Of a stretch of DNA of 32,199 nt, positions 10,262 through 20,733 are shown piece after piece (the stretch's first letter is position 1; each line of letters starts with the position of its first letter). Below the pieces are notes generated by a model that saw only the letters and a list, made by a program, of their open reading frames with translations, was not told where the DNA came from and did no database searches. Source of the DNA: Candidatus Segetimicrobium genomatis (GTDB lineage Bacteria > Sysuimicrobiota > Sysuimicrobiia > Sysuimicrobiales > Kaftiobacteriaceae). The DNA is taken from NCBI GenBank assembly GCA_005888595.1, contig VBAL01000117.1:1-32199 (forward strand), given 5' to 3'. A program made the translations under genes and the position numbers.

Positions 10262-11320
10262 ATGAGAACTGGAATGCGCGTCGCCGCTGCGCTGCTGGTC
10301 GTGGTGGCGGCCATTCTCTGGGCGATCCCCGGACCGCAGGCCACGGCTCAGACCAAGAAGTGGCGCGTAGGCATTGTCTATGACGTCGGCGGGCGCGGCG
10401 ATCTGTCGTTCAATGACATGGCCTACGCGGGCCTGGCCCGCGCGCAGAAGGAATTCGGGGCCAGTATCGAGACCCGGGACCTCGAACCCACCGCCGGCGG
10501 GGAGAACCGCGAGGAGCTCCTGCGGCTGTTGGCTGGGGAGAAGTACGATCTGATCTTCGGGATCGGGTTCCTCTTCACCGACAGCATCACCCGTGTGGCC
10601 AAGGATTTCCCGAACGTCAAGTTCGCGATCGTCGACGGGTTTATCGGTGATCAGCCCAACGTGGTCAGCCTGCTCTTTAAGGAGCAGGAGGGATCCTTCC
10701 TGGTCGGCGCCGCCGCGGCGCTGAAGTCCCGGACCGGAAAGATCGGGTTCGTCGGCGGCATGAAGATCCCCCTCATCGAAAAGTTTGAAGCCGGCTACAT
10801 CGCCGGCGCCAAATATATCAAGCGGACCATCGAAGTCTTCAGCGAGTATGCCGGCACCACCGGCGAGGCGTTCCGCGATCCCGTCAAGGGGAAAGAACTG
10901 GCCCTGGCGGAGTACGATCGCGGCGCGGACATCATCTACCACGCCTCGGGCGGCACAGGCATCGGCGTGTTCGAAGCCGCTGTGGTGAAGAAACGGCTGG
11001 CGATCGGCGTCGACGCAGACCAGTCGCTGACCGTCAAACCGGACCAGCGGGCGCAAATCCTGACCAGCATGATGAAGCGGGTGGACGTGGCCGTCTACGA
11101 GACCATCAAGGCCACGACCACCGGGCAGTACAAAGGCGGCGTGCGGGAGTTTGGGCTGAAGGAGAACGGGGTCGGGTATGCCGTCAACGACTACAACAAG
11201 GCGATGATTCAAGACGTCACCGCCAAGTTGGAGGCCCTGAAGAAAGATATCATCGCCGGGAAGATCAAGGTCCCGTCGGACAAGAAGCTACTCGAGGAGT
11301 TCCTCAAGACGCTGAAGTGA
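10262..11320 (+). CDS. BMP family (PnrA/Med-like) nucleoside ABC transporter substrate-binding protein
   Basis: Signal peptide 'MRTGMRVAAALLVVVAAILWAIPGPQATAQ', 'VGIVYDVGGRGDLSFNDMAYAGLARA', 'IIYHASGGTGIGVFEAA'; SD GGGAGGTG upstream. Confidence 0.94.
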   Translation: MRTGMRVAAALLVVVAAILWAIPGPQATAQTKKWRVGIVYDVGGRGDLSFNDMAYAGLARAQKEFGASIETRDLEPTAGGENREELLRLLAGEKYDLIFGIGFLFTDSITRVAKDFPNVKFAIVDGFIGDQPNVVSLLFKEQEGSFLVGAAAALKSRTGKIGFVGGMKIPLIEKFEAGYIAGAKYIKRTIEVFSEYAGTTGEAFRDPVKGKELALAEYDRGADIIYHASGGTGIGVFEAAVVKKRLAIGVDADQSLTVKPDQRAQILTSMMKRVDVAVYETIKATTTGQYKGGVREFGLKENGVGYAVNDYNKAMIQDVTAKLEALKKDIIAGKIKVPSDKKLLEEFLKTLK

Positions 11321-11341
11321 GCCGATCAATTGAGCCATCCG

Positions 11342-11374
11342 GGGGTGGGGGCGCAGCCTCCACCCCTCTTTTTT
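11342..11374 (+). terminator. Intrinsic terminator/attenuator between BMP gene and ABC ATPase
   Basis: GGGGTGGGGGC (11342-11352) - gca - GCCTCCACCCC (11356-11366), 11-bp stem with one G-T wobble, then TCTTTTTT. Confidence 0.85.
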
Positions 11375-11386
11375 CGCGAAATCATC

Positions 11387-12918
<1,532 letters not shown>

Positions 12919-12922
<4 letters not shown>

Positions 12923-14052
12923 AGGGCCGCCTGCTTCTCCTGCAGGTCGCGACGCCGGTGCTGGCCATCTTCTTTGGCATGCTCATCGCGTCCGTCATGA
13001 TCCTGGCCATCGGCCGCAACCCCATCGACGTCTATGCTGTAATGGTCCGGTTCAGTCTTACCCGCACTGACAGCCTCTTCTCGATCCTGTTCAAGACCAC
13101 GCCGCTCATCTTCGCCGGCCTGGCTGTCGCCATGTCGTTCCGGGCCAGCCTGTTCAACATCGGCGTGGAAGGACAGTACTACATCGGGGCGTTTTGTGCC
13201 GCGCTGGTCGGATTCGGCCTGAGAGGGTTACCGGCCGTTGTTCACCTGCCGCTGGCGCTCCTGGCGGCCGCGGGCGGCGGGATGGTGTGGGCGCTCGTGC
13301 CGATCGCACTGAAGCTGCGCCGGGGCGCGCACGAAGTGATCACCACGATCATGATGAACTACATCGCCTCCGCGCTGCTCCTCTATCTTATCAACGACGT
13401 CTTCCGCGATCCGACCCAGATCGGGACGCCCCGCGTGCGCACCCCCGTGGTGGCACCCGCGGCGCGCGTACCGTCGATGGGCCCGCTGCTGGCTCCGCTG
13501 GGGCTGCATGGATCCGACGTGGAGAAACTCAACCTGCTCCTGCCGCTGGGCATCGCTGTCGCGGTCGTTCTGGCCTACTTCCTCAGCCGCACGCGGTTTG
13601 GCTATGAAGTGCGCGCGGTGGCGTTCAACCCGCTGGCCGCGGAAGCAGCCGGCATTCCCAACGCGCGCGTGCAGTTCGGGATGTTCATGCTCAGCGCCGG
13701 CATCGCCGGCCTGGTGGGGCTCAACGACATCTTGGGCTTCTTCGGATACCTCGACATCGACTTCCCCAAGGGACTCGGCTTCCTCGGGATCTCCGTGGCG
13801 CTGCTGGCCAAGAACAACCCCCTGGGAGTCATTCCGGCGGCCCTGCTGTTCGGCTTTCTGGACCGCGGGGCGGCGGGGGTGCAGTTCTTCGCCAGGGTGC
13901 CCAAAGAGATCATCGTCATCTTGCAGGCGATCATCATTCTGGCCATCGTCGTAGCGTACGAACTGCTGACCCGGTACGTGCGCACACAGCGCAAACGCGA
14001 GGCGGAGTTGGTGGTGACGGCAACACCGGCGGCGGAAACGGCCGGAAGTTGA
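12919..14052 (+). CDS. Nucleoside ABC transporter permease (YufP-like)
   Basis: Overlaps ATPase gene by ATGA; 'FRASLFNIGVEGQYYIGAF' and 'GAHEVITTIMMNYIA' BPD_transp_2 motifs. Confidence 0.94.
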
Positions 14053-14142
14053 AGAGTTGGAGAGTTGGAACGTTGGAGAGCCAAAGTCCACTGGTAAGGA
14101 AGCGCAGTAATCCAACCTTCCAACTCTCCAACTTTCCAACTA
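14047..14142. repeat. Quasi-palindrome element 5 (GTTGGA-word family)
   Basis: 14047-14077 vs 14111-14141: 28/31 complementary, including 16-bp perfect AGTTGGAGAGTTGGAA (14055-14070)/TTCCAACTCTCCAACT (14118-14133); 8-nt period. Confidence 0.93.
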
Positions 14143-14161
14143 CTGTGGAGACACCTGTGCG

Positions 14162-15133
14162 ATGGAATATGTAGCCTCCCTATTCAGCGTGGCCCTCATC
14201 GCATCGGCGATTCGGGTCACGATGCCGATCCTGCTGGCATCGCTCGGTGCGGTGTACACCGAGCGGGGCGGAGTCGTGAACATCGGGCTGGAAGGCATCA
14301 TGATCATGGGCACGTTCTTCGGGGCAGTCGGCGCCTACCTCTTTGACGCGCAGTTTCCCCAGCTGGCCCAGGGGTGGCCGGACCTGGCGCCGCTCGCCGG
14401 GGTGCTGACCGCCATGGCGGCGGGTCTCCTGTTCGGGCTGATCCACGCGCTGGTGACGGTTACATTCCGCGTGGATCAGATCATCAGCGGCGTGGCGCTC
14501 AACCTGCTGGCCGGTGGTCTGGCGCGCTTCCTCAACATCCTGCTCTTCGAGAGGGCCACCCAGTCCCCCGGCGTGCGCGGGTTCACGCCCATCGACATTC
14601 CTCTCCTGCGGGACGTCCCGGCCCTGCGACCGCTGGTCACGGGAGTATCACCAATGATTGTCGTGGGATTGCTGCTGGTCATCGCGAGCCAGTGGGTGCT
14701 GACGCGCACCCGGTTCGGCCTGCGCCTGCGCGCCGTGGGTGAGTACCCGTTGGCCGCGGACACTCTCGGGGTCAACGTGTATCGCCTGAGGTATGCGGGT
14801 GTCCTGCTGAGCGGGGCGCTGGCAGGGATGGCGGGTGCGTATCTGGCCATCGAGCAGGCGCATCTGTACTTTGAAGGCATGACGCAGGGCAGGGGGTTCA
14901 TCGCCCTGGCGGCCATGATCTTTGGGAACTGGTGGCCCGCCGGCGCGCTGGGCGCATCGGCATTGTTCGGCTACTTCGATGCGCTGAGCCTCCGCGTGGT
15001 GCGGCTGCCTGTGCCGTACCAGTTCATTAGCGTCCTGCCCCACATCGTCACCATTCTGGTGCTGGCCGGATTCGTCCGGCGGGCGCGGATGCCGGCCGCC
15101 GACGGAGTGCCGTATACAAAAGAAGAAGAATAA
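14162..15133 (+). CDS. Nucleoside ABC transporter permease (YufQ-like)
   Basis: 'TERGGVVNIGLEGIMIMGTFFGAV', 'VDQIISGVALNLLAGGL', 'GRGFIALAAMIFGNWWPAGAL'. Confidence 0.94.
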   Translation: MEYVASLFSVALIASAIRVTMPILLASLGAVYTERGGVVNIGLEGIMIMGTFFGAVGAYLFDAQFPQLAQGWPDLAPLAGVLTAMAAGLLFGLIHALVTVTFRVDQIISGVALNLLAGGLARFLNILLFERATQSPGVRGFTPIDIPLLRDVPALRPLVTGVSPMIVVGLLLVIASQWVLTRTRFGLRLRAVGEYPLAADTLGVNVYRLRYAGVLLSGALAGMAGAYLAIEQAHLYFEGMTQGRGFIALAAMIFGNWWPAGALGASALFGYFDALSLRVVRLPVPYQFISVLPHIVTILVLAGFVRRARMPAADGVPYTKEEE

Positions 15134-15165
15134 ACCGATGCAGGATCCAGAATCGCAGGTTTCCC

Positions 15166-16089
15166 ATGCGGACATCACTTCTCATTGACGTCGCCCCTCA
15201 GATTACGGAGGCGCTCCAGCGGGGAGGACCCATCGTCGCCCTGGAGTCTGCCGTGATCTCTCACGGGCTCCCGCATCCAACGAGCCTGGAGACTGCGGCG
15301 GCGCTGGAGGCCGAGGTTCGCAACGCGGGAGCGATCCCGGCGACCGTCGCCGTCATCGCTGGCCGGATCAAGGTCGGCGCTACCGCCAGAGAGCTGGAGC
15401 GGCTACGCTCTGCTCCCGTCATCAAGATTGCCGCGCGCGACCTGCCCGTGGCCGTCGCCACCTCGGCGAATGGAGGCGCGACGGTCTCGGCGACGGTAGC
15501 GATCGCAGATCTTACCGGCATCGCCGTTGCCGCCACCGGCGGTATCGGCGGTGTCCACCTGGGCGCCGAACGGACGTGGGATGTCTCCGCGGACCTGCGC
15601 GCCCTCGCCGAACATCCCATCGCCGTCGTGTGCGCCGGCGCAAAAGCCATCTGTGATATCGGCAAAACGCTGGAGTATCTGGATACCGCGGGCGTGCCGG
15701 TGGTCGTGTATGGATCGGATCGATTTCCCCACTTCTACGCGCGGGACAGCGGCTTTCCCGCACCGCGGCGGATTGAGACGCCACAGCAGGCTGCCGCGAT
15801 CCATGCCGCTGCCCGCGCGCTCGGCCGCCGCACGGCCCTGCTGATCGCCAACCCGATCCCGGCCGCCGAGGCGCTGCGCGAGACCGACGTCGAGGATGCG
15901 GTACGGCGGGCCATGGAGCGTGCGTCCGCCGCGGGCGTGCGCGCCGGCGACCTAACGCCATTCCTGCTCACCGCGCTGGCCGACCTCACCGGCGGCCGGT
16001 CGTTACGCGCCAACCTCGCGCTGCTACGCGCCAATGCTGCGCTGGCCGGCGCCGTGGCGGTCGCCGTATCACGCCCGGAGACGGCATAG
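15166..16089 (+). CDS. psuG: Pseudouridine-5'-phosphate glycosidase
   Basis: 'IVALESAVISHGLPHPTSLETA', 'GATVSATVAIADLTGIAVAATGGIGGVHLGAE', 'VVCAGAKAICDIGKTLEYLDTAGVPVVVYGSDRFPHFYARDSG'. Confidence 0.96.
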   Translation: MRTSLLIDVAPQITEALQRGGPIVALESAVISHGLPHPTSLETAAALEAEVRNAGAIPATVAVIAGRIKVGATARELERLRSAPVIKIAARDLPVAVATSANGGATVSATVAIADLTGIAVAATGGIGGVHLGAERTWDVSADLRALAEHPIAVVCAGAKAICDIGKTLEYLDTAGVPVVVYGSDRFPHFYARDSGFPAPRRIETPQQAAAIHAAARALGRRTALLIANPIPAAEALRETDVEDAVRRAMERASAAGVRAGDLTPFLLTALADLTGGRSLRANLALLRANAALAGAVAVAVSRPETA

Positions 16090-16133
16090 AATTTCATTTG
16101 CGGATTCTTCACCGTGGCACACAAGAGGATTGA

Positions 16134-16973
16134 TTGTTCACGCGATGGAACAAGGAGAACGTGCGGGAACACCACAGACCATCATCGCCCGACGACACGC
16201 TGGGCATCGGGGAGCGCTTGCGGAACGCCCGCGAGGCGAAAGGGTTGACGCTCGCGGCGGCCGAGACGCTGACCCGCATCCGCGCCGTCTACCTGGAGGC
16301 CCTCGAAGAAGAGAAGTTTGACCGCCTGCCGGGTGCGGTCTACGCTCGCGGGTATCTGCGTACCTACGCACTCGCCTTGGGCATCGATCCCGACGAACTC
16401 ATGGACGCCTATCCGGGAGCCTTCAATGCACCAGACGAGCCCATTTTCGCGTCGCCGCCGACCGAGGTCCCTATCCGACCAGCGGTGCCGCCGTCACCGC
16501 TCCGCCGCGCTGCGTTGTACGCCGGCGGTGTGGTCCTGTTGATCACCGCAATCCTCGGCATCATCGGCTATCAGCAACTGCACCAGTTTGCACAGCCTAT
16601 CCCGAAACCAGCACCACCTGCTGCAGTCGGCGAGCCCACCCCACTACCGGGCAAGGCGGAACCCGCTCCCGGACCCACCGCGCAGACGGGCGCTGTGCAG
16701 CCTGCCGCGCCACAGGCGTCAGCGGGCATTCCGGGGGGCGGAGTGGAGTTGCTGGTCCGGGCCGCCGGTCCATGCTGGTTGCTCGTATCGGCGGACGGCG
16801 CGGAAGTGTTTCAGGGATTCGTGCAGGCAGGGGACGTAAGAATCTGGCGCGCCCGTGAACGCCTGACGGTGCGCGTCGGCAACAGCGAAGCCGTATCGGT
16901 GCTGGTCAACGGCCAGCCTGTGCGGCAAGATCCGCAACGCCACGTCTGGGAAGAAACCTTTACCGCCCCATAA
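16134..16973 (+). CDS. rodZ: RodZ-like protein: N-terminal HTH, TM helix, C-terminal DUF4115-type domain
   Basis: 'LGIGERLRNAREAKGLTLAAAETLTRIRAVYLEALEEEKFDRLPGAVYARGYLRTYALALGIDP', TM 'AALYAGGVVLLITAILGIIGY', C-terminal 'CWLLVSADGAEVFQGFVQAGDVRIWRA'; TTG start after AAGAGGA (GTG at 16161 is an alternative). Confidence 0.88.
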   Translation: MFTRWNKENVREHHRPSSPDDTLGIGERLRNAREAKGLTLAAAETLTRIRAVYLEALEEEKFDRLPGAVYARGYLRTYALALGIDPDELMDAYPGAFNAPDEPIFASPPTEVPIRPAVPPSPLRRAALYAGGVVLLITAILGIIGYQQLHQFAQPIPKPAPPAAVGEPTPLPGKAEPAPGPTAQTGAVQPAAPQASAGIPGGGVELLVRAAGPCWLLVSADGAEVFQGFVQAGDVRIWRARERLTVRVGNSEAVSVLVNGQPVRQDPQRHVWEETFTAP

Positions 16974-16987
16974 CGGCATGACACGGC

Positions 16988-17087
16988 GGAACCGTGGTAT
17001 CAGGGGACCAAGGAACCGGCAGGCCACGATGAAGCAACGCGTTGCGTCTTGCATGCTTGGTCCCGGGTCCCATGGTCCCCTGGTTCC
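16988..17087. repeat. Quasi-palindrome element 6 (GGGACC/GGAACC-word family)
   Basis: CAGGGGACCA (17001-17010) pairs with TGGTCCCCTG (17073-17082); GGAACC (16988-16993) pairs with GGTTCC (17082-17087); loop contains palindrome GCAACGCGTTGC (17034-17045). Confidence 0.82.
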
Positions 17088-17100
17088 ATAGTTAGCTTTT

Positions 17101-18339
17101 ATGCGTGCAGAGATCATTTCCGTTGGCACCGAGTTGCTGCTCGGCCAGATCGTCGACACCAACGCGGCCTACCTGGCGCAACGGCTGGCCGAGATCGGCG
17201 TCGACGTCCACTTTAAGCAAACCGTCGGCGACAACGCCACCCGAGTCGAGGAGGCGCTGCGGCTGGCGATGTCTAGGGCCGACGTCGTCCTGATGACCGG
17301 CGGCCTGGGACCCACCGAAGACGACCTCACCGTCGCCGCCGTCGCCGCCACCCTTGGTCTCGAGCTCGTGTACGACGAGACGGTCGCCGACCACATCCGT
17401 CGTTTCTTCGAGACCCGCGGCCGCGTCCCATCCAGCACAGTCTATAAGCAGGCGCTGGTACCGCGCGGCGCGCATGTCATCCCTAACGACCGCGGCACGG
17501 CCCCCGGCGTCCACATCGAGCATCGCGGCCGCACCATCTTCATCATGCCGGGCGTGCCGTACGAGATGAAGGGCATGATGGAGAACTATGTGCTGCCGGC
17601 GCTGCGGGACCGGACAGGACTCACAGTCATCCGCTCGCGTGTGTTGCGCATCACGGGGGAGGGCGAGTCGGCCATCGAGGAACGGATCAAGGATCTGCTG
17701 CAGCAGACCGAACCCACCATTGCACCGTACGCCAAACTCGGTGAAGTGCACCTGCGCCTGACCGCCAAGGGGGCGCCCGAAGAGGTCGATGCAGCGCTGG
17801 CTCGCGGTGAGGCGCAGGTGCGCGAGCGTCTCGGCGACCTCGTCTACGGCATCGACGAACAGACTCTGGAAGAAGTCGTGGCGCAGGCGCTGATCGCCAA
17901 GAACCTGACGCTGGCGGTGGCAGAGTCGTGCACCGGCGGGTTGATCAGCTACCGGCTGACCAACATCCCGGGAAGTTCCACCTATTTTCTGGAAGGGGTG
18001 GTCGCGTACAGCAACGAGGCCAAAATCCGCGACGTCGGGGTGGATCCCACGCTGATTGCCACACACGGCGCAGTCAGCGCAGAAGTCGCCGAGGCGATGG
18101 CCGGCGCAATTCGACGCCGGTCCGGCGCGGCGGTGGGGCTGGGTGTCACCGGCATCGCGGGCCCAGCCGGGGGAAACCCGGATAAGCCGGTGGGGTTGGT
18201 GTACCTCGCCCTGGCCGGGGCCGGAGGCACGATGCATCGGAGGCTGACATTTGGCGCCGAAGCCGGACGGCAGGGGATTCGCGTCCTGGCGGCGCAGGCG
18301 GGACTAAACCTGCTCCGGCTGCACCTGACGCGGGCATGA
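17101..18339 (+). CDS. cinA: CinA family competence/damage-inducible protein with C-terminal NMN amidohydrolase-like domain
   Basis: 'AEIISVGTELLLGQIVDTNAAYLAQ', 'TGGLGPTEDDLT', 'VAESCTGGLISYRLTNIPGSS', 'GVTGIAGPAGGNPDKPVGLVY'. Confidence 0.96.
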   Translation: MRAEIISVGTELLLGQIVDTNAAYLAQRLAEIGVDVHFKQTVGDNATRVEEALRLAMSRADVVLMTGGLGPTEDDLTVAAVAATLGLELVYDETVADHIRRFFETRGRVPSSTVYKQALVPRGAHVIPNDRGTAPGVHIEHRGRTIFIMPGVPYEMKGMMENYVLPALRDRTGLTVIRSRVLRITGEGESAIEERIKDLLQQTEPTIAPYAKLGEVHLRLTAKGAPEEVDAALARGEAQVRERLGDLVYGIDEQTLEEVVAQALIAKNLTLAVAESCTGGLISYRLTNIPGSSTYFLEGVVAYSNEAKIRDVGVDPTLIATHGAVSAEVAEAMAGAIRRRSGAAVGLGVTGIAGPAGGNPDKPVGLVYLALAGAGGTMHRRLTFGAEAGRQGIRVLAAQAGLNLLRLHLTRA

Positions 18340-18917
18340 GTGAGGGGCACCGCATCTTCATCGCCGTGGAGCTCGATTCGACGCTCCACCAAGCCGTCAT
18401 CGACCTACAACACCAACTGGAGGCGGCTGGGGCGAGAGTCCGGTGGAACAAACCAGCCCAGCTCCACTTCACGTTGCGTTTCATCGGCGCGGTCACGCCG
18501 GCGCAGGTCGCCCTCGTCAAGGTCGCCACGCGCGAAGCGGTCAACGAGGTCACGCCGTTCACCATCGCGTTGCGGCAGCTCGGAGCGTTTCCCAGTCTTC
18601 ACCGCCCGCAGATATTGTGGGTTGGTGTCGAGGACGGCGCGGCAGAGTTGCAGGCGCTGGCGGCCAAACTCGAAACGCAACTGGCCCACCACCGCTTCCC
18701 GCCCGAGGAGCGACCGTTCAGGCCCCATCTGACCCTGGCGCGGATCCGCGATGAGCGGCAGTGGGGAGACGTGGTGCGTGCGTTGACCCAGTTCCGCGAT
18801 TTCGGCGTCGGGTCCCAGCGGGTGCAGGCGGTGACGGTGATGGAGAGTGAGCTGACCCCCCGAGGACCCGTTTACACACGGGTTGAGGAGGTCAGTCTAC
18901 AAGGCTACGAGAAGTAG
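18336..18917 (+). CDS. thpR: RNA 2',3'-cyclic phosphodiesterase (2'-5' RNA ligase family)
   Basis: Two HxT motifs: 'LHFTLRFIG' and 'FRPHLTLARI'; ATGA overlap with cinA. Confidence 0.94.
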   Translation: MSEGHRIFIAVELDSTLHQAVIDLQHQLEAAGARVRWNKPAQLHFTLRFIGAVTPAQVALVKVATREAVNEVTPFTIALRQLGAFPSLHRPQILWVGVEDGAAELQALAAKLETQLAHHRFPPEERPFRPHLTLARIRDERQWGDVVRALTQFRDFGVGSQRVQAVTVMESELTPRGPVYTRVEEVSLQGYEK

Positions 18918-18943
18918 TAGTTGCAGCTAGCCGGGTTGGGCTA

Positions 18944-18972
18944 TTGACAAGCGAACAAATGTTTGGTAGACT
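18944..18972 (+). promoter_or_regulatory. Sigma70-type promoter of recA (TTGACA-N17-TAGACT)
   Basis: TTGACA at 18944-18949, TAGACT at 18967-18972, 17-nt spacer, directly upstream of recA. Confidence 0.88.
18952..18965 (+). promoter_or_regulatory. LexA (SOS) box, Gram-positive type
   Basis: CGAACAAATGTTTG fits the GAAC-N4-GTTY Firmicute/Actinobacteria-type LexA site and lies wholly inside the -35/-10 spacer. Confidence 0.88.
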
Positions 18973-19021
18973 GCGCGCACCAAATCAAGGCTGAGGCGGG
19001 CCAGCGCTGGAGGTCACGTCG

Positions 19022-20083
19022 ATGAATGAACGGCAGCGAGCCCTCGATCTCGCCCTGACGCAGATCGAGAAGCAGTTCGGCAAGGGTTCCATCATGAAGC
19101 TGGGAGAGGCCAGCACCAAGCTGGCCGTTGAGGTGATCCCGACCGGGGCGCTGGGACTCGATCTCGCGCTGGGCGTGGGCGGAGTCCCGCGCGGCCGTGT
19201 CATTGAAGTATACGGACCCGAGTCGTCCGGCAAGACGACGCTGGGCTACCATATCATCGCCGAAGCGCAGCGCGAAGCGGGAGTGGCGGCGTTCATCGAC
19301 GCCGAGCATGCTTTGGACCCCAACTACGCCAAATCGGTCGGTGTGGATGTCGACAGCATGCTGATCTCCCAGCCGGACTCCGGCGAGCAGGCGCTAGAGA
19401 TCGCCGAGATGCTGGTGCGCAGCGGCGCCGTGGACGTGATCGTCGTCGATTCGGTAGCCGCGCTGGTGCCCAAAGCCGAGCTCGAAGGTGAGATGGGGGA
19501 GGCGCACATGGGACTGCAGGCCCGGCTGATGTCGCAGGCCCTGCGCAAGCTGGTCGGGGCGATCAGCCGGTCGCGTACCACCGTGGTGTTCATCAACCAG
19601 ATCCGTGAGAAGATCGGCGTCATGTTCGGCAACCCCGAGACCACCACCGGTGGGCGGGCACTAAAATTCTATGCCTCGGTGCGCATGGAGATCCGGCGTA
19701 CGGAGAGCATCAAGGTGGGCGAGGAGATCAAGGGCATGCGCGCCCGGGTCAAAGTCGTGAAGAACAAACTGGCCCCGCCGTTCCGCGATGCAGAAGTCGA
19801 CATCTATTTCGGGCATGGCATCTCCAAAGCGGCCAGCACGCTCGACGTCGCGGCGCTCCACGGCATCGTACAGCGCACCGGCACCTGGTTTTCGTTCGGC
19901 GAGTTGAAATTGGGCCAAGGCCGCGACAACGCACGCGACTTCCTGGACGCCAACCCGGAGGTGACCCGGGAGATCGAGCGCCGTGTGCGGACGCACCTGG
20001 GGCTCGTCAAGCCTGCGCCCGCTGCGCCGGCGGAAGCGCGTGACGGACCGCCTGCCAGGGAGCCGGCGAAGGGTAGAGCGTAG
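19022..20083 (+). CDS. recA: Recombinase RecA
   Basis: '[13 protein letters not shown]', '[13 protein letters not shown]', '[31 protein letters not shown]'; SD GGAGGT at 19009-19014. Confidence 0.99.
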   Translation: MNERQRALDLALTQIEKQFGKGSIMKLGEASTKLAVEVIPTGALGLDLALGVGGVPRGRVIEVYGPESSGKTTLGYHIIAEAQREAGVAAFIDAEHALDPNYAKSVGVDVDSMLISQPDSGEQALEIAEMLVRSGAVDVIVVDSVAALVPKAELEGEMGEAHMGLQARLMSQALRKLVGAISRSRTTVVFINQIREKIGVMFGNPETTTGGRALKFYASVRMEIRRTESIKVGEEIKGMRARVKVVKNKLAPPFRDAEVDIYFGHGISKAASTLDVAALHGIVQRTGTWFSFGELKLGQGRDNARDFLDANPEVTREIERRVRTHLGLVKPAPAAPAEARDGPPAREPAKGRA

Positions 20084-20088
20084 CGCAT

Positions 20089-20733
20089 GTGAGGGTCGTG
20101 CGCGTCGGCCCGCCGCAGGGCCGGCTGGGTCACCAGCGGGTGGTGCTGGATAACGACACAACAGTACGCCTCCGGCCTCAGGACATCGCCGCGCTGGCGT
20201 TGCGGCCCGACGCCGACCTGGACGCGGCGGCACTGCAGCAGCTACGGGCGCGGGCGGAGCGGACGCTGGCCGAGGAGCTCGCCCACCGATTGTTGACCGT
20301 CCGGCTGCGCAGTCGCAAAGAACTGACCGATCGACTGCGCCGGCGGGGGATCTCTCCGGAGATCGTTAGCGCCCTCACTGCAGATCTCGAGCGTCATGGT
20401 TTGCTGGACGACGCCCGCTTCGCCGATGCCTGGGTGCGCACACGGACGGCCTTATCTCCGTCCGGCCGAGTGCGTCTGCGCCATGAACTTGCCCAGAAGG
20501 GCGTGGCACGGGAGGTTATCATCAGGACGCTGGGCGAAACCCTGAGCGACCAGGACGAGGGTGCGCTGGCCCGGGATGTGGCCCGTGCCAGGCTGCGCCG
20601 CTACCGCGGTCTGCCGAAACAGATCCTCTACCGGCGGCTGGCCGGTGTGCTGACGCGCCGCGGCTTCGACACCGGGGTCATCGTCAGGGTATTGCACGAT
20701 CTGCTGGGCTCACTGCCACAGGTCAGAGACTGA
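20089..20733 (+). CDS. recX: Regulatory protein RecX
   Basis: Immediately follows recA; tandem three-helix repeats 'RLRSRKELTDRLRRRGISPEIVSALTADLERHGLLDDARFADAWVRTR'; GTG start. Confidence 0.93.
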   Translation: MRVVRVGPPQGRLGHQRVVLDNDTTVRLRPQDIAALALRPDADLDAAALQQLRARAERTLAEELAHRLLTVRLRSRKELTDRLRRRGISPEIVSALTADLERHGLLDDARFADAWVRTRTALSPSGRVRLRHELAQKGVAREVIIRTLGETLSDQDEGALARDVARARLRRYRGLPKQILYRRLAGVLTRRGFDTGVIVRVLHDLLGSLPQVRD

